Below, piece by piece: positions 52,994 through 62,431 of a stretch of DNA of 64,000 bases; positions within the stretch are counted from its first letter, which is position 1, and every line of letters starts with the position of its first letter. The DNA is taken from positions 185,709 to 249,708 of the forward strand of contig JABTUL010000004.1 of NCBI GenBank assembly GCA_015075425.1, written 5' to 3'. Position numbers and translations under genes: made by a program. A model generated the notes under the pieces. The model was not told the DNA's origin, did no database searches, and saw only the letters and a program-made list of their open reading frames with translations. This DNA comes from Spirochaetales bacterium (GTDB lineage Bacteria > Spirochaetota > Leptospiria > Leptospirales > Leptonemataceae).

Positions 52994-54097
52994 CTAAAAA
53001 CGATGCTCAAACCCAAAAGCAAGCTGGGCCACAGATTCAGGCGCCGCAGAACCTGGATAATTGGTACGCAGAGCCAAAGAATAAATGGTTTCCCCGTTGA
53101 TGGTATCCTTATAGGGATCGACATCCGGGTTGGTGGTAAAGAGGAGTAGAAAAACTTCAGAATCTTTAACTGTAGCCGCAGAGCTCTGCATGCTCACAAA
53201 AAAATTACTGGCCGGACGCCACTTGTAGTACAGCGCTAAAGAAAGGGTACTGCCGTTGACAAACAGACGCCCGGACTCGCTGCGATAATTGAAATAAGCT
53301 TCATCCTCTGAGGCAGTGCTGCTGGCCGTGGCTGTCCGCGTTGTCACCGAACCACTGCTCTGACTCAGGCTCCGGCGTTCGGCCTGCATATTGCCACTCA
53401 GATTGAAAAAGCCCAGGTGACCGCGGAATTCAAATTTTTGCCCGATGTTTTCTTGATAGAGAAAGCCCCAGACCGCACCCTGCGCCCGGTAGGAAGTCAG
53501 ACCGCCCAGCAGCATCTCCTTCTCCTGGATGGTTCCCGTTCGTGTAAAGGCCACACCGCTGGCTGAACCGGATTGCTGGATTTCTGCTGTGTTGAAGTAA
53601 AAGCCGTTCGCACTGTACTCTACGGAGTAGGCCATGTAGCCGCCATAAAGATAGAAGCTGCGCTCACTGGCATCGGCATTGAGCCGGTAGCCGAGTCTAT
53701 ACACAGAGGTGCTCCTGGATGCGGTATTACCCAGCAGGCCAAAAGAGGTATAGCGTGCCGGATGGCCTTCATAAGTAAAATCATTAAAATTAGCATAGCT
53801 GAAATACTTCGGGTCAATGCTCTGCCCATCCCATTCCACCCAGCCCCGGATGCGGTCTTTGTTGTATTCCACTTCCAGCGGGATGCTCGCAAAGCCCTTC
53901 CCCTGCCATGGTGTTTGAAAAGCCAGTCCGCGGAAGAAAAAGGCCGCTCCCAGCGAATCGGCAAGCTGTCGCCTTTCTTGATCGGGAGTGTAAGCTCCCA
54001 GGGCCAGAGCCGCCCGGATGCGCCAGCCATCCTCATTTGCGCTCAGGGGTCCGGAAACAATCAAGGCTATCAGAAATACTAAAGCAATGCGGTTCAT
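52994..54097 (-). CDS. Outer-membrane beta-barrel protein of unknown function
   Basis: 367 residues from the ATG at 54097, where a signal peptide begins (NRIALVFLIALIVSGPLSA). The rest is strand-rich with many Tyr/Phe/Gly and ends FGFEHRF, fitting an outer-membrane barrel. A Ser/Thr-rich stretch near residues 245-265 is a likely surface loop. It lies 5 nt upstream of the GT2 gene. No family recognised. Confidence 0.6.
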   Translation of the reverse strand: MNRIALVFLIALIVSGPLSANEDGWRIRAALALGAYTPDQERRQLADSLGAAFFFRGLAFQTPWQGKGFASIPLEVEYNKDRIRGWVEWDGQSIDPKYFSYANFNDFTYEGHPARYTSFGLLGNTASRSTSVYRLGYRLNADASERSFYLYGGYMAYSVEYSANGFYFNTAEIQQSGSASGVAFTRTGTIQEKEMLLGGLTSYRAQGAVWGFLYQENIGQKFEFRGHLGFFNLSGNMQAERRSLSQSSGSVTTRTATASSTASEDEAYFNYRSESGRLFVNGSTLSLALYYKWRPASNFFVSMQSSAATVKDSEVFLLLFTTNPDVDPYKDTINGETIYSLALRTNYPGSAAPESVAQLAFGFEHRF

Positions 54098-54196
54098 CAC
54101 TCCAGGGGAGGCAGGAAGGTATGGATGGGCAAGAGAAATTTTGTGCAAGTTCAACCCTCTCTGTAACCACACTGCACAACCAGACATCCAAATCCT

Positions 54197-55192
54197 ATGG
54201 CTGTTAGAAACATCGCACCCCTTGGCTTTCCCTGGCCCACGCAAGACCCATTTCTCTTTTGCGCCCATCATCGCGACGCCTATCCTGCCGGTCAGGATCA
54301 TCTGGGGCCGGACCCGGCCCTGCTTGCTGGTCGGGATCCAGGTCAGGATTTTACCATTAAGGACGGGTTCCGGATGTACCACGGACAATCGGTGCCCGGG
54401 TTTCCTCCTCATCCACACCGCGGCTTTGAAACCATTACCATTGTCCGCGAAGGCTACGTAGATCATGCCGATTCGCTGGGTGCCGTCGCCCGTTTCGGCC
54501 AGGGTGATATCCAGTGGCTCACGACAGGAGCGGGCATTGTCCATTCAGAGATGTTCCCGCTGCTACGCAAGGATGAGAGCAATCCCCTGGAACTTTTTCA
54601 GATCTGGCTCAATCTGGAAGCGAGAAACAAAATGGCCCGCCCCTATTTTTCGATGTACTGGGGAGAAAACATCCAGGCGCTGGAGAAGGAAGGCGTGCAG
54701 ATCCGCCTTTACGTTGGTGAGCTGGGCGGTCTTTCCGGCGTTGCTCCTCCTCCTGAATCCTACGCCTCCCGCACCGATTCTCTGCTTACAATCTATATCG
54801 TTTCTCTTGCGGCCGGAAGTCGCTTCACCCTGCCTGGAGCGCCGGAAGAATGTGGAAGAATGCTCTATTTTTTTTCAGGAAAAGGTCTGTACGCTGACGG
54901 GAAACAAATCCCTTCCTACCACTACCTGAATCTGGACGCGGGGGAACTCCTGCTGGAAAGTCAGGATGCTCCCTGTGAACTGCTCTATCTGGCCGGGCGG
55001 CCCATTGGCGAACCTGTTGCTCAGTACGGACCCTTTGTCATGAATACGCCCGGCGAAATTCAGCAGACCATGGAGGACTACAGACGCACAGGCTTTGGCG
55101 GCTGGCCACACGAGGCCAATGAACCGGTGCACGGGGAAAGGATCGAACGCTTTGCGCGTTATCCCGATGGAACGCTGATGCGACCCGATTGA
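54197..55192 (+). CDS. Pirin family protein
   Basis: 331 residues, a double cupin. The metal ligands are visible in FPPHPHRGFETITIV (His-x-His) and TGAGIVHSEMF, and FQIWLNLEARNK is typical of pirins. Bacterial pirins include quercetin dioxygenases and redox-linked regulators; the role here is open. The divergent neighbour is 99 nt away. It overlaps the convergent Rrf2 gene by 34 nt. Confidence 0.92.
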   Translation: MAVRNIAPLGFPWPTQDPFLFCAHHRDAYPAGQDHLGPDPALLAGRDPGQDFTIKDGFRMYHGQSVPGFPPHPHRGFETITIVREGYVDHADSLGAVARFGQGDIQWLTTGAGIVHSEMFPLLRKDESNPLELFQIWLNLEARNKMARPYFSMYWGENIQALEKEGVQIRLYVGELGGLSGVAPPPESYASRTDSLLTIYIVSLAAGSRFTLPGAPEECGRMLYFFSGKGLYADGKQIPSYHYLNLDAGELLLESQDAPCELLYLAGRPIGEPVAQYGPFVMNTPGEIQQTMEDYRRTGFGGWPHEANEPVHGERIERFARYPDGTLMRPD

Positions 55193-55656
55193 CGCTTTCG
55201 TGCCGATTTCATGTACAGCGGCCAGGCTTGCTTGCGGGCATCGGCAACGGTGGTTGATTTCAGTTTAGCCACCAGCTCCGTTTTGCAACGGAGCCAGTTA
55301 GCGTGAACGGGACAGGGGTTTTTGTCATCGCACTCGGAAAGGCCGATCAGGCAGGGATCCAGGGCATCTTCCCCATCCAGGGCGTAAACGAAATCCAAGA
55401 GGCTGCGCCCGAGCGTATCCGGCCCCAGGGCAAAACCACCCGTGGGCCCGGTCATGGATCTAAGATACCCTATGTGAACGAGCTTTTGCAGCACTTTTCC
55501 CAGGTAGGTCCGCGACATATCCATTTGTAGGGCCAGTTCGCCTACATTGAAGAACTCTTGATCGGGACGATTCGCCATAAAAAGACAGGAACGCAGTGCA
55601 TAATCCAGCGCACGGGAGATCATAGACCTGTATTGTCCGGGAAGACCGGACGGCAA
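55159..55656 (-). CDS. Rrf2 family transcription regulator
   Basis: 165 residues, or 154 from the ATG at 55623 (ISRALDYALR). The N-terminal winged helix has MSRTYLGKVLQKLVHIGYLRS. Three Cys (CLIGLSECDDKNPC) in the spacing used by IscR and NsrR could hold a [2Fe-2S] or [4Fe-4S] cluster, so iron, NO or redox sensing is plausible. It is convergent with the pirin gene and downstream of the ABC genes. Confidence 0.88.
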   Translation of the reverse strand: MPSGLPGQYRSMISRALDYALRSCLFMANRPDQEFFNVGELALQMDMSRTYLGKVLQKLVHIGYLRSMTGPTGGFALGPDTLGRSLLDFVYALDGEDALDPCLIGLSECDDKNPCPVHANWLRCKTELVAKLKSTTVADARKQAWPLYMKSARKRQSGRISVPSG

Positions 55657-55661
55657 ATCAT

Positions 55662-56825
55662 TTATGCCGATTCATCGGTCAGGAGGCGGGCCCGGCAATT
55701 GGCCAGTCCAAGACCGCTCGTCCCCATAACCTGGAATTCCAGGGCCTTTTCCTGCCAGACGAAGGCACCTTCCGCATGGGAACGGCCCGTATGCACGCTG
55801 TAACCGATCGCATAACGACCTTCCATAAGATGAAGTTCCAGTTCAAAATGCAGCAGACGCTTCTCCCGGCCCACCAGATCCATTGGTTGCCCCAGAAAGT
55901 GGGTATTGGTACCGTAAACCAGTACCCCGCGGACATCATAGATATGCAACCCGACGGTAATACCGGGCAAAGTTTGCTCGCCGGTCAGTTCCAGCCGGGC
56001 AATGGCTTTCTCCCCCGTCTGAAACACCTGCCGAGCCTTTCCCCCCGAATCCAGAAGAGCCAGGGCATGGCCGCTCAGCCCCTCGCGCCGTCCTTTAAGC
56101 CAGATCAATTCCATATAGGCAGCATGCACATCGGCCACCGCCCCCCGGGCAAGAATCCTTCCGCCGTCAAGAAGCAGCATTTCATCACAGAGAGATCGCA
56201 TGAGTTCCATCTGATGACTGACCAGGATGATCATACTGCCGGACTCCTTGTAGTCCGTAATCCGTTTGATGCATTTTTGCTGAAATGCTGCATCACCCAC
56301 GGCAAAAGCTTCATCAAGCAGGAGTAGTTCACTTCGTCGCAAAAAGGCCACGGCAAAAGCAAGACGCATTGCCTGACCGGTGGAAAGGGCGCGCAGAGGC
56401 ATGGCTTCGCGATCGGCAAGCTCCGCAAATTCCAGAATCTCCGCCATGCTCTGCTGGATTTCCCGGGCCCGATAACCAAAGAATTGCCCGGTCAGCAGAG
56501 CATTTTCGCGCACAGTTAATTCCGGACTGAAGCCCGCGCCCAGTTCCAGGATGGAACGAATTTGACCCGGTTTCCCTGGAAAAGTTACCTTACCGCTGTC
56601 CGCGCTCTGGGCACCGGCAATGATGGAAAGAAGAGTGGACTTGCCCGCCCCATTGGGTCCGGCCACTCCCAGAAGGCGGCCCGGCTTTAGAGTAAAAGAA
56701 ACTCCATCAAGTGCCAGAAAGCGAAGCCGCGGTTTGTAGAGTCCCAGAGTCGCTGAGGCCAGAATTCTCTGCCCGTGGTGAGAAAATACTACATAAGATT
56801 TACTGATCGAATCGACACGGAGCAT
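55662..56825 (-). CDS. Polysaccharide ABC exporter ATPase, Wzt-like
   Basis: 387 residues. ATPase domain: GPNGAGKST (Walker A), LSTGQAMRLAFAVAF (signature), LLLLDEAFAVGD (Walker B) and VSHQMEL. The C-terminal 140 residues form a Wzt-C-type beta sandwich (HIYDVRGVLVYGTNTHFLG) that binds the modified end of a polysaccharide in known systems. With the permease it should export an O-antigen-like or other surface glycan. Confidence 0.9.
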   Translation of the reverse strand: MLRVDSISKSYVVFSHHGQRILASATLGLYKPRLRFLALDGVSFTLKPGRLLGVAGPNGAGKSTLLSIIAGAQSADSGKVTFPGKPGQIRSILELGAGFSPELTVRENALLTGQFFGYRAREIQQSMAEILEFAELADREAMPLRALSTGQAMRLAFAVAFLRRSELLLLDEAFAVGDAAFQQKCIKRITDYKESGSMIILVSHQMELMRSLCDEMLLLDGGRILARGAVADVHAAYMELIWLKGRREGLSGHALALLDSGGKARQVFQTGEKAIARLELTGEQTLPGITVGLHIYDVRGVLVYGTNTHFLGQPMDLVGREKRLLHFELELHLMEGRYAIGYSVHTGRSHAEGAFVWQEKALEFQVMGTSGLGLANCRARLLTDESA

Positions 56826-57547
56826 TACAATTCATCCCTGGCAACCGGAGAAAGGTGTAAACGACCCACAAAATAGAAAAGTAAGAAAAAGACACCGTAG
56901 CAAACAAAAGGGATGTAAGATATGTTCAGGGGTGAATCTGCCAGCAGATTCTGGATCACGGTAAGTGGATAAGCCAGCGGATGATAGGAAAGAACCGCAC
57001 TGAATTTTAGTGGCAACTGATACACGATGGGCAGAGTCCAGAAAAGCGCCGGCATGAACATCCGGATCAGCGTGGTCAGATCCCGAAAAACGACACTCTG
57101 CCAGGCAAAGATCCGTGCCGGAAAACTGAATAAAATCAGACTTGCCGTGCCTGTTGCGCAAACCAGTAGAAATTCCGCCACTGTCGTCCTCTCCCGGAAG
57201 AGAGGCAGAGCAAGAAGAGCAAAAATGAAAAACTGAAAAATCGCCTGAAGAAGCGGCACCAGGCTGAAAAGACCGGCAGGAAGGGCTGTGCGGCGAATCA
57301 AAGCCCGATTTCGGGAAAGACTGGATGCGGTTTTGACAAAGAGCTCCGCAAGGGGCAGCCAGTAGAGCATGCCGGCCACAAGATGCAAAGGATCGGGGCT
57401 TTTCTGGAAAACAAAACGGAAAACAAAATAGAAGATGCCCACCTGTAACACGTATTCCAGAAGAAGCCAACCGGTACCTAAAACACTGCCCGCGTACTGC
57501 AAGCGATACTCCCGCCGCACCAGAGCCAGAAGTACAGAAAGCCCCAT
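56825..57547 (-). CDS. Polysaccharide ABC exporter permease, Wzm-like
   Basis: 240 residues with six membrane helices of the ABC-2 type. The start LLALVRREYRLQYAGSVLGTGW is typical of Wzm/KpsM-like permeases. Its stop overlaps the ATPase start (ATGA). It is divergent from the DsbD-part genes, 41 nt away. Confidence 0.88.
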   Translation of the reverse strand: MGLSVLLALVRREYRLQYAGSVLGTGWLLLEYVLQVGIFYFVFRFVFQKSPDPLHLVAGMLYWLPLAELFVKTASSLSRNRALIRRTALPAGLFSLVPLLQAIFQFFIFALLALPLFRERTTVAEFLLVCATGTASLILFSFPARIFAWQSVVFRDLTTLIRMFMPALFWTLPIVYQLPLKFSAVLSYHPLAYPLTVIQNLLADSPLNISYIPFVCYGVFFLLFYFVGRLHLSPVARDEL

Positions 57548-57588
57548 ACAGCTTTTTTTGGGCTGGTCGTCCGGCAGGCAACTGGAAA

Positions 57589-58002
57589 ATGTTCCTCATG
57601 AAGTGCACAAGTCTCATTGTCTTTCTCTTTTTTGCTCTGACAGCCTGCGAAGAACCGGCAACCAAACCCGCGGTCAAGGTTAAGGCCCTGAGCACAAAAG
57701 ACAGTATTCTGGTCGAGCTTCTGATTCCGGAAGCACACCATGCCTACCTCGATGCGGGGAAGGAAGGTAATCTGATCCCGGTCAGCTTCCGCTGGGAAGG
57801 CGGGAGTCCAGCGCTCTCTCTGGCACCCATGGGTGAATTTGATGAGAAGGTTCATGCTAATGTGCTACGCCGTCAGGGACAGTGGAAATTTGAAAAAGGT
57901 ACAGCAACGGCCGTTACCGTCCGCTCACAAATCTGCGATGAAAAAATTGGGCTTTGCTATCCGCCTTCAGAAACCCGGGCTGCTCTGCAGCGTCTGGATT
58001 AA
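57589..58002 (+). CDS. DsbD N-terminal-domain-like lipoprotein
   Basis: 137 residues. Lipobox FALTAC. The mature domain is strand-rich, with the redox pair in SQICDEKIGLCYPP, the pattern of the DsbD alpha domain. In most bacteria this domain is fused to the membrane part; here it is separate, lipid-anchored, and encoded directly upstream. It would pass electrons to periplasmic partners. Confidence 0.75.
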   Translation: MFLMKCTSLIVFLFFALTACEEPATKPAVKVKALSTKDSILVELLIPEAHHAYLDAGKEGNLIPVSFRWEGGSPALSLAPMGEFDEKVHANVLRRQGQWKFEKGTATAVTVRSQICDEKIGLCYPPSETRAALQRLD

Positions 58003-59292
58003 GTGGACTTCCTTTTAAGCGGCATTGAGAACTTTGCCAGGCAGAGCCTGGCGACACCCGGGATCGCACTGCCCGCCTATTTTCTGGCCGGGCTCGCGTC
58101 CGCGGCTTTTCCCTGCGTCTATCCGCTCATTCCGCTCACAGCAGCTTACATGCAGAAGCGCAGCCAGGCAGAGACCGGGAAGAGAGTGCGCCATCCCCTG
58201 GTGTACTGGTCGGGAATGGTCCTCTCCTATCTGGTTCTGGGAACCATTGCTTCTCTCAGCGGTGGTGCCTTCAATCTGTTTATGCAGAGCGGAGCGGTGA
58301 TCCTGGCGACCGGTATGCTTTTTCTTTTTTTAGGATATGTAATGATCGACTTTCATCCCCTGGAACTGGAAATCGCTGCTCGCTGGACCAATGACCTTAA
58401 AGGTCGATCGGGAATTCTGCCCACCCTGGGGATGGGGTTACTCTCCGGTTTGATTGCCTCCGCCTGCGTTGCCCCGGCCCTTACCTTCATGCTCATCTTC
58501 ATCGCCGAGCATAGTGCCGGCAGCGGCTTCAGCGCGGGGAGCATTCTGTACGGTAGCGCACTCTCAGGTGCCTTTGGCCTGGGCATTGGACTGCCTTTTT
58601 TCCTGGCCGGGATCCTCGGGAGCCGGTTGCCCGGTTCCGGCTTCTGGATGAATCTCATCAAATGGGCTTTCGCAATTATAATTTTTATTTTTTCTTTTTC
58701 CCAGTTGCAAAAGGGTTTCCTGACCGTCGGTTTTCATCCTTTTGAAACCAAGAACATTCTGGCCGGAATCGGGCTAATTCTGGCTTCCACTCTTCTGGGA
58801 TTGCAACCGGCCCATCTGGAGGATCGACCACGGTTAACCCGCTTTACCTTTGCCCTGCTATTTTTGCTGCTGGGTGCTGCGGCTATCTGGCGGGGGTTTC
58901 AACCACCCGTTTCCACGCCGGGCATAGAACAAACTGAAAGCATTGGCCCTCTGGTATTTCACCGTGATGCGGAGGAAGCCCGTGCAGAAAGTTTACGACT
59001 GCAGAGACCTCTGTTCATTGATTTCTACGCCGACTGGTGCGCCAACTGCAAAGAATTTTCTGCGATGATGGAAACCGATAAAGATCTGCAAACTGCGCTG
59101 AAAAAAGTGGTTCTACTGAAAGTTTATGACACGGATGAAGATTTTAAGAATTTCCGGACCCGACACAGGGAACTGACCATCGGCCTGCCATTTTTCCTGC
59201 TGCTGGACCGCGATGGCCGCACCTTATGGAAAAGTCAGAGCCTATCGGAGATCCCGGAACTTATGCGGACGATTCACCGCGAGTCTTTGTAA
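58003..59292 (+). CDS. dsbD: Thiol:disulfide interchange protein DsbD, membrane and thioredoxin domains
   Basis: 429 residues. Eight membrane helices of the CcdA/DsbD type carry the redox Cys in SAAFPCVYPLIPLT and SACVAPALTF. A C-terminal thioredoxin domain has DWCANCKEF. GTG start directly after the stop of the preceding gene. It moves electrons from cytosolic thioredoxin to the periplasm. The end overlaps the convergent membrane protein gene by 32 nt. Confidence 0.9.
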   Translation: MDFLLSGIENFARQSLATPGIALPAYFLAGLASAAFPCVYPLIPLTAAYMQKRSQAETGKRVRHPLVYWSGMVLSYLVLGTIASLSGGAFNLFMQSGAVILATGMLFLFLGYVMIDFHPLELEIAARWTNDLKGRSGILPTLGMGLLSGLIASACVAPALTFMLIFIAEHSAGSGFSAGSILYGSALSGAFGLGIGLPFFLAGILGSRLPGSGFWMNLIKWAFAIIIFIFSFSQLQKGFLTVGFHPFETKNILAGIGLILASTLLGLQPAHLEDRPRLTRFTFALLFLLLGAAAIWRGFQPPVSTPGIEQTESIGPLVFHRDAEEARAESLRLQRPLFIDFYADWCANCKEFSAMMETDKDLQTALKKVVLLKVYDTDEDFKNFRTRHRELTIGLPFFLLLDRDGRTLWKSQSLSEIPELMRTIHRESL

Positions 59293-60544
59293 AACCTCCG
59301 GCGCCAAGGGACCGTAGCAGCAAAAAGGCCCAGGCCGGATACACTACCACGGTGATGCGCGTAAATGCGGTGTCCAGATGCCACTTCTGATCGGCTGGCG
59401 TAACCACGAAAATCAAGTGATAGACCAGAAAGACCAGAAGAATTCCCAGGCTGCCGACCAGATACTGCTTCTGCGGACGTACCAGAATCCAGCTTACCGG
59501 TAGATAGGCCAGAGAAAGAACCAGGTGTGCATCCAGCCAGCGAACCAGAACGGCGGCGTGTCTTTCCGGATCGAGGAGCATTTCAATCATATGCCCTACG
59601 GTGGTTTCGTAGGGCTGAAGACGGTTGGCAGTTAACTTATACAAAATAAATAGTAAAAGAGGAAAGATCATGGCAAGTAAAAAGTAACAAAACTCCCGTC
59701 GGGACCGCCGCTCCCATACCAGAAGCCAGGTGGCATACCATGCCAGAGCCAGAAGCAGGAACATCCCTTCATTCTTGATAAGAGGCAGGGAGGCCGCGCA
59801 AAATCCCGACAGCATTATGCCTGTCCGCGAAGGCAGGCGATCGAGCAATACAAAGCCGCCCAGAAAAATTAGGGCCAGGTAATGGTCCGCACACTGATCG
59901 GTTGCGTTGATGAAAAGCATGGGAGACAGAGCAGCACCCGTAAAAACCACAAGACCCACCACAGCACTGCCTTTCAGGGTAGCCCGAAGGGCCAGAAGCA
60001 AAAGGGCGACCAGGGTAACGTAGTAAAGAAAATTCATCGCTGCCGGCATCCAGGACACAGACCACTCTCCCACAACGATGAGCGGTCCGGCAACACTCAG
60101 GGCTGCAAGCGGGGCATAATCAGGGTGCGCCCAGTCTGATCGGAAAAATGATACGTCCAGGCCCCGCAGAAAAGATAGGCTGAAATCGCGGGTACGGGGC
60201 TGCCAGATGGCCCAGGCATCCCACTGCCCGAGTGGTTCGGCACGGTAACGGAGGATGAAGGTATCGGCTGCGATAAAAAAGATCAGCACAGCAAGGCTGA
60301 AAACAATGATGTGCTCGCGTTTTTCCGGAGAAGACGGAGCCGGAGAGGCCGGAGGAGCCTCGCGATAATGGAGAAAAACCTTTCGGCTCAACAGGGCAAT
60401 AGCACAAATAAATAGAATAAAAAAGAATTGAAATAGAAAAACGCTCCCGGAGGGAAGCAAAGCCAGACTCAGGCCACCGAAGTAGGGCTGAAGCAGCAAA
60501 AAGAGAAAGGCTGTTCCCGGGACAATCGTGATACGGTTCATCAT
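59261..60544 (-). CDS. GT-C-like polytopic membrane protein
   Basis: 427 residues with about eleven membrane helices. The outside loop after the third helix contains GQWDAWAIWQPRTRDF and later SDWAHPDYAPL, a position and acidity like those of GT-C glycosyltransferases. It probably uses a lipid-linked sugar, but no family motif is decisive. It overlaps the 125-residue gene by 4 nt. Confidence 0.6.
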   Translation of the reverse strand: MMNRITIVPGTAFLFLLLQPYFGGLSLALLPSGSVFLFQFFFILFICAIALLSRKVFLHYREAPPASPAPSSPEKREHIIVFSLAVLIFFIAADTFILRYRAEPLGQWDAWAIWQPRTRDFSLSFLRGLDVSFFRSDWAHPDYAPLAALSVAGPLIVVGEWSVSWMPAAMNFLYYVTLVALLLLALRATLKGSAVVGLVVFTGAALSPMLFINATDQCADHYLALIFLGGFVLLDRLPSRTGIMLSGFCAASLPLIKNEGMFLLLALAWYATWLLVWERRSRREFCYFLLAMIFPLLLFILYKLTANRLQPYETTVGHMIEMLLDPERHAAVLVRWLDAHLVLSLAYLPVSWILVRPQKQYLVGSLGILLVFLVYHLIFVVTPADQKWHLDTAFTRITVVVYPAWAFLLLRSLGAGGFTKTRGESSA

Positions 60545-60918
60545 AGCCTTGCAAAAAGTCCCGATCGCTGCTGCGGGAAGGCGGGATGGCTGCGATGGAC
60601 AATCCGTTGACCCGGAAGGAGCGCCTCCCTCTCCTGTAGCTCAACCCTGCAGGGCGAAAGCGCAAAGCGGCTGAGCATGAAAAGGTGAAAATCCTCCGGC
60701 TGAAGCGGCAGGCGGTGGTACAGGACAGCAGGCTGCTGGCAATCCAGTTGCGGGGCCAGCGCTTCCAGTTCCCGCGCAAAGTGAATACCGGAAGCGGAAT
60801 TGTTTCTGCGCTCCTCACCCTGCTTTTCCCAGGCTTTATGCAAAAAGCGATGCTGTTTGTACAGCACTGCGCACAGCAAAACCAGATAAACGGAAGCAAT
60901 CATGTTGCGCCATTTCAT
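60541..60918 (-). CDS. Small single-pass membrane protein of unknown function
   Basis: 125 residues from the ATG at 60918. One membrane helix near residues 7-23, then a basic outside region with four Cys or His clusters (LDCQQPAVLYHRLPL). The frame stays open upstream into the neighbouring gene, but the start at 60918 sits in the 25-nt gap, which fits an operon. It lies between two GT-C-like genes and may assist one of them. Confidence 0.5.
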   Translation of the reverse strand: MKWRNMIASVYLVLLCAVLYKQHRFLHKAWEKQGEERRNNSASGIHFARELEALAPQLDCQQPAVLYHRLPLQPEDFHLFMLSRFALSPCRVELQEREALLPGQRIVHRSHPAFPQQRSGLFARL

Positions 60919-60943
60919 AGATACGACTTGCCGCGCCGGTTCT

Positions 60944-62401
60944 TCAGCCGTCAAGCTTCCTGTAGATAGTCCAGGCGTAGCTGTAAGGAAAGAATACGCC
61001 TGCATCGACAAACAAATGGGGCGTCTGTTTTCTTTGCAAAGCAAGAGAGAAGTCAATAACCGCTCTTTCGAAGACAAAGGGGCGTTCTTCACGAAACTCC
61101 TGCTCTGCTTGCCCGGCCTCTTTTTCTGTGCTGACCAACAAGCGAGCCCCGGTTTGTGTTGCCAGAGCCAGGGCCGGTTTATCCTGCATGCGTGGCCGAA
61201 ATTCCTCAAAATAGATTCTTATTTTTTCTGAGGCTTCTGCATCTCCCTTAACAGCAATGCTCTGCCTTTGCGTGAGACGCTCATCCAGTTCGCGTAAAAG
61301 AGCTTTCTCCACAGCCGTTGAACTATTCTGAGCCACGAAATTGAAGAGGTACGGGCCGGCCATAAAAGCGATAAGCAATAGAACCACGGCACTGACCGGC
61401 CCAAACCAGGTTCTTCGCACTGACAAAAAAATACCCAGAAGCGCACAGGAGACGGGAACAAAGAGGTACCAGTAGCGCGTAACGGGGGCCCAGGAAAAGA
61501 CGCCAATCGCCAGGGCGCAAAATCCCAGAAGGTAAAGAAAAACAACAGGAAGTCGGTAATTTTCCTCTTTCAAAAGGAAGATGGGCAACAGAACAAAAAG
61601 AAGCATTCCGAGACCGGGCAGGTAGCCCAGGTCAAAAAGCAACGCCTCACCGAGCACAAAGTGCAGCATGCCGATGACACTGCGCTCCGCAGAAGGCACG
61701 CCGTACCCGCCGGCCGCAAGAGCAAGAGAGAGCCGCCAGATACAATAGAGGAAAAGCATGACCAGAAAAACGATAACTTTCCATTCCTGGTGCGCGGGAC
61801 GGGGAAAAAGCAGAGACAACAGCAAGATTGGAAAAAAAACAATATTGCTTTCTTTTGAAAAGAAAAGCAGTACACTTCCGCAAAGAACAACGAGCAGGGA
61901 CAGCGGTTGGCCATAAAACCGCCCGACCCAGGCATACACAAGAATCATCAGGCCAAGCCCCGACGATAGCTCTTGCGGAGCAAGGCGTGCCTCTGGATTA
62001 TTGGGAAAGAGGAGAAACAGACAGGCAATGGGAATCCAGTGTAATCCGGCCCCCTTTCCTGTTTGCCCGACAGTGGCCACAATAAATAATAGCGTCAGGG
62101 CCTTGATGACCCAGCGCCAGAAGTGATGCAGCCAGGCGGCCTCCCCGAACAGCGCCCAGGCGACGGCATTACCCGCTTCAAAAACGGGACGGAAGCGACC
62201 GGGACCGGGATGGATGAATGTGTTTTCAAGCCAGCGCAGAAAGGCCGTCCCGGAACCAAACATCTCTATATGCTTCCAGTCACCATAATCATCGATGAGC
62301 GAAAAGCCTGTGGTCAGAGAAAGCCAGAATGCCGGCACAACCAGTAAAAAGAGGAGAAAGAGGAGAATGCCGGCAAGGATTGTATCTCTGGGCCGCTGCA
62401 T
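60944..62401 (-). CDS. GT-C-like polytopic membrane protein
   Basis: 485 residues with about twelve membrane helices and a C-terminal soluble part of some 110 residues. The first outside loop has TGFSLIDDYGDWKHIEMFG, an acidic pair in the position used by GT-C enzymes, and HPGPGRFRPVFE, typical of leptospiral membrane glycosyltransferase-like proteins. The donor and acceptor are unknown. Confidence 0.6.
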   Translation of the reverse strand: MQRPRDTILAGILLFLLFLLVVPAFWLSLTTGFSLIDDYGDWKHIEMFGSGTAFLRWLENTFIHPGPGRFRPVFEAGNAVAWALFGEAAWLHHFWRWVIKALTLLFIVATVGQTGKGAGLHWIPIACLFLLFPNNPEARLAPQELSSGLGLMILVYAWVGRFYGQPLSLLVVLCGSVLLFFSKESNIVFFPILLLSLLFPRPAHQEWKVIVFLVMLFLYCIWRLSLALAAGGYGVPSAERSVIGMLHFVLGEALLFDLGYLPGLGMLLFVLLPIFLLKEENYRLPVVFLYLLGFCALAIGVFSWAPVTRYWYLFVPVSCALLGIFLSVRRTWFGPVSAVVLLLIAFMAGPYLFNFVAQNSSTAVEKALLRELDERLTQRQSIAVKGDAEASEKIRIYFEEFRPRMQDKPALALATQTGARLLVSTEKEAGQAEQEFREERPFVFERAVIDFSLALQRKQTPHLFVDAGVFFPYSYAWTIYRKLDG

Positions 62402-62431
62402 GGTTCAAAGAAGTGAAAGATTCTTCATATC

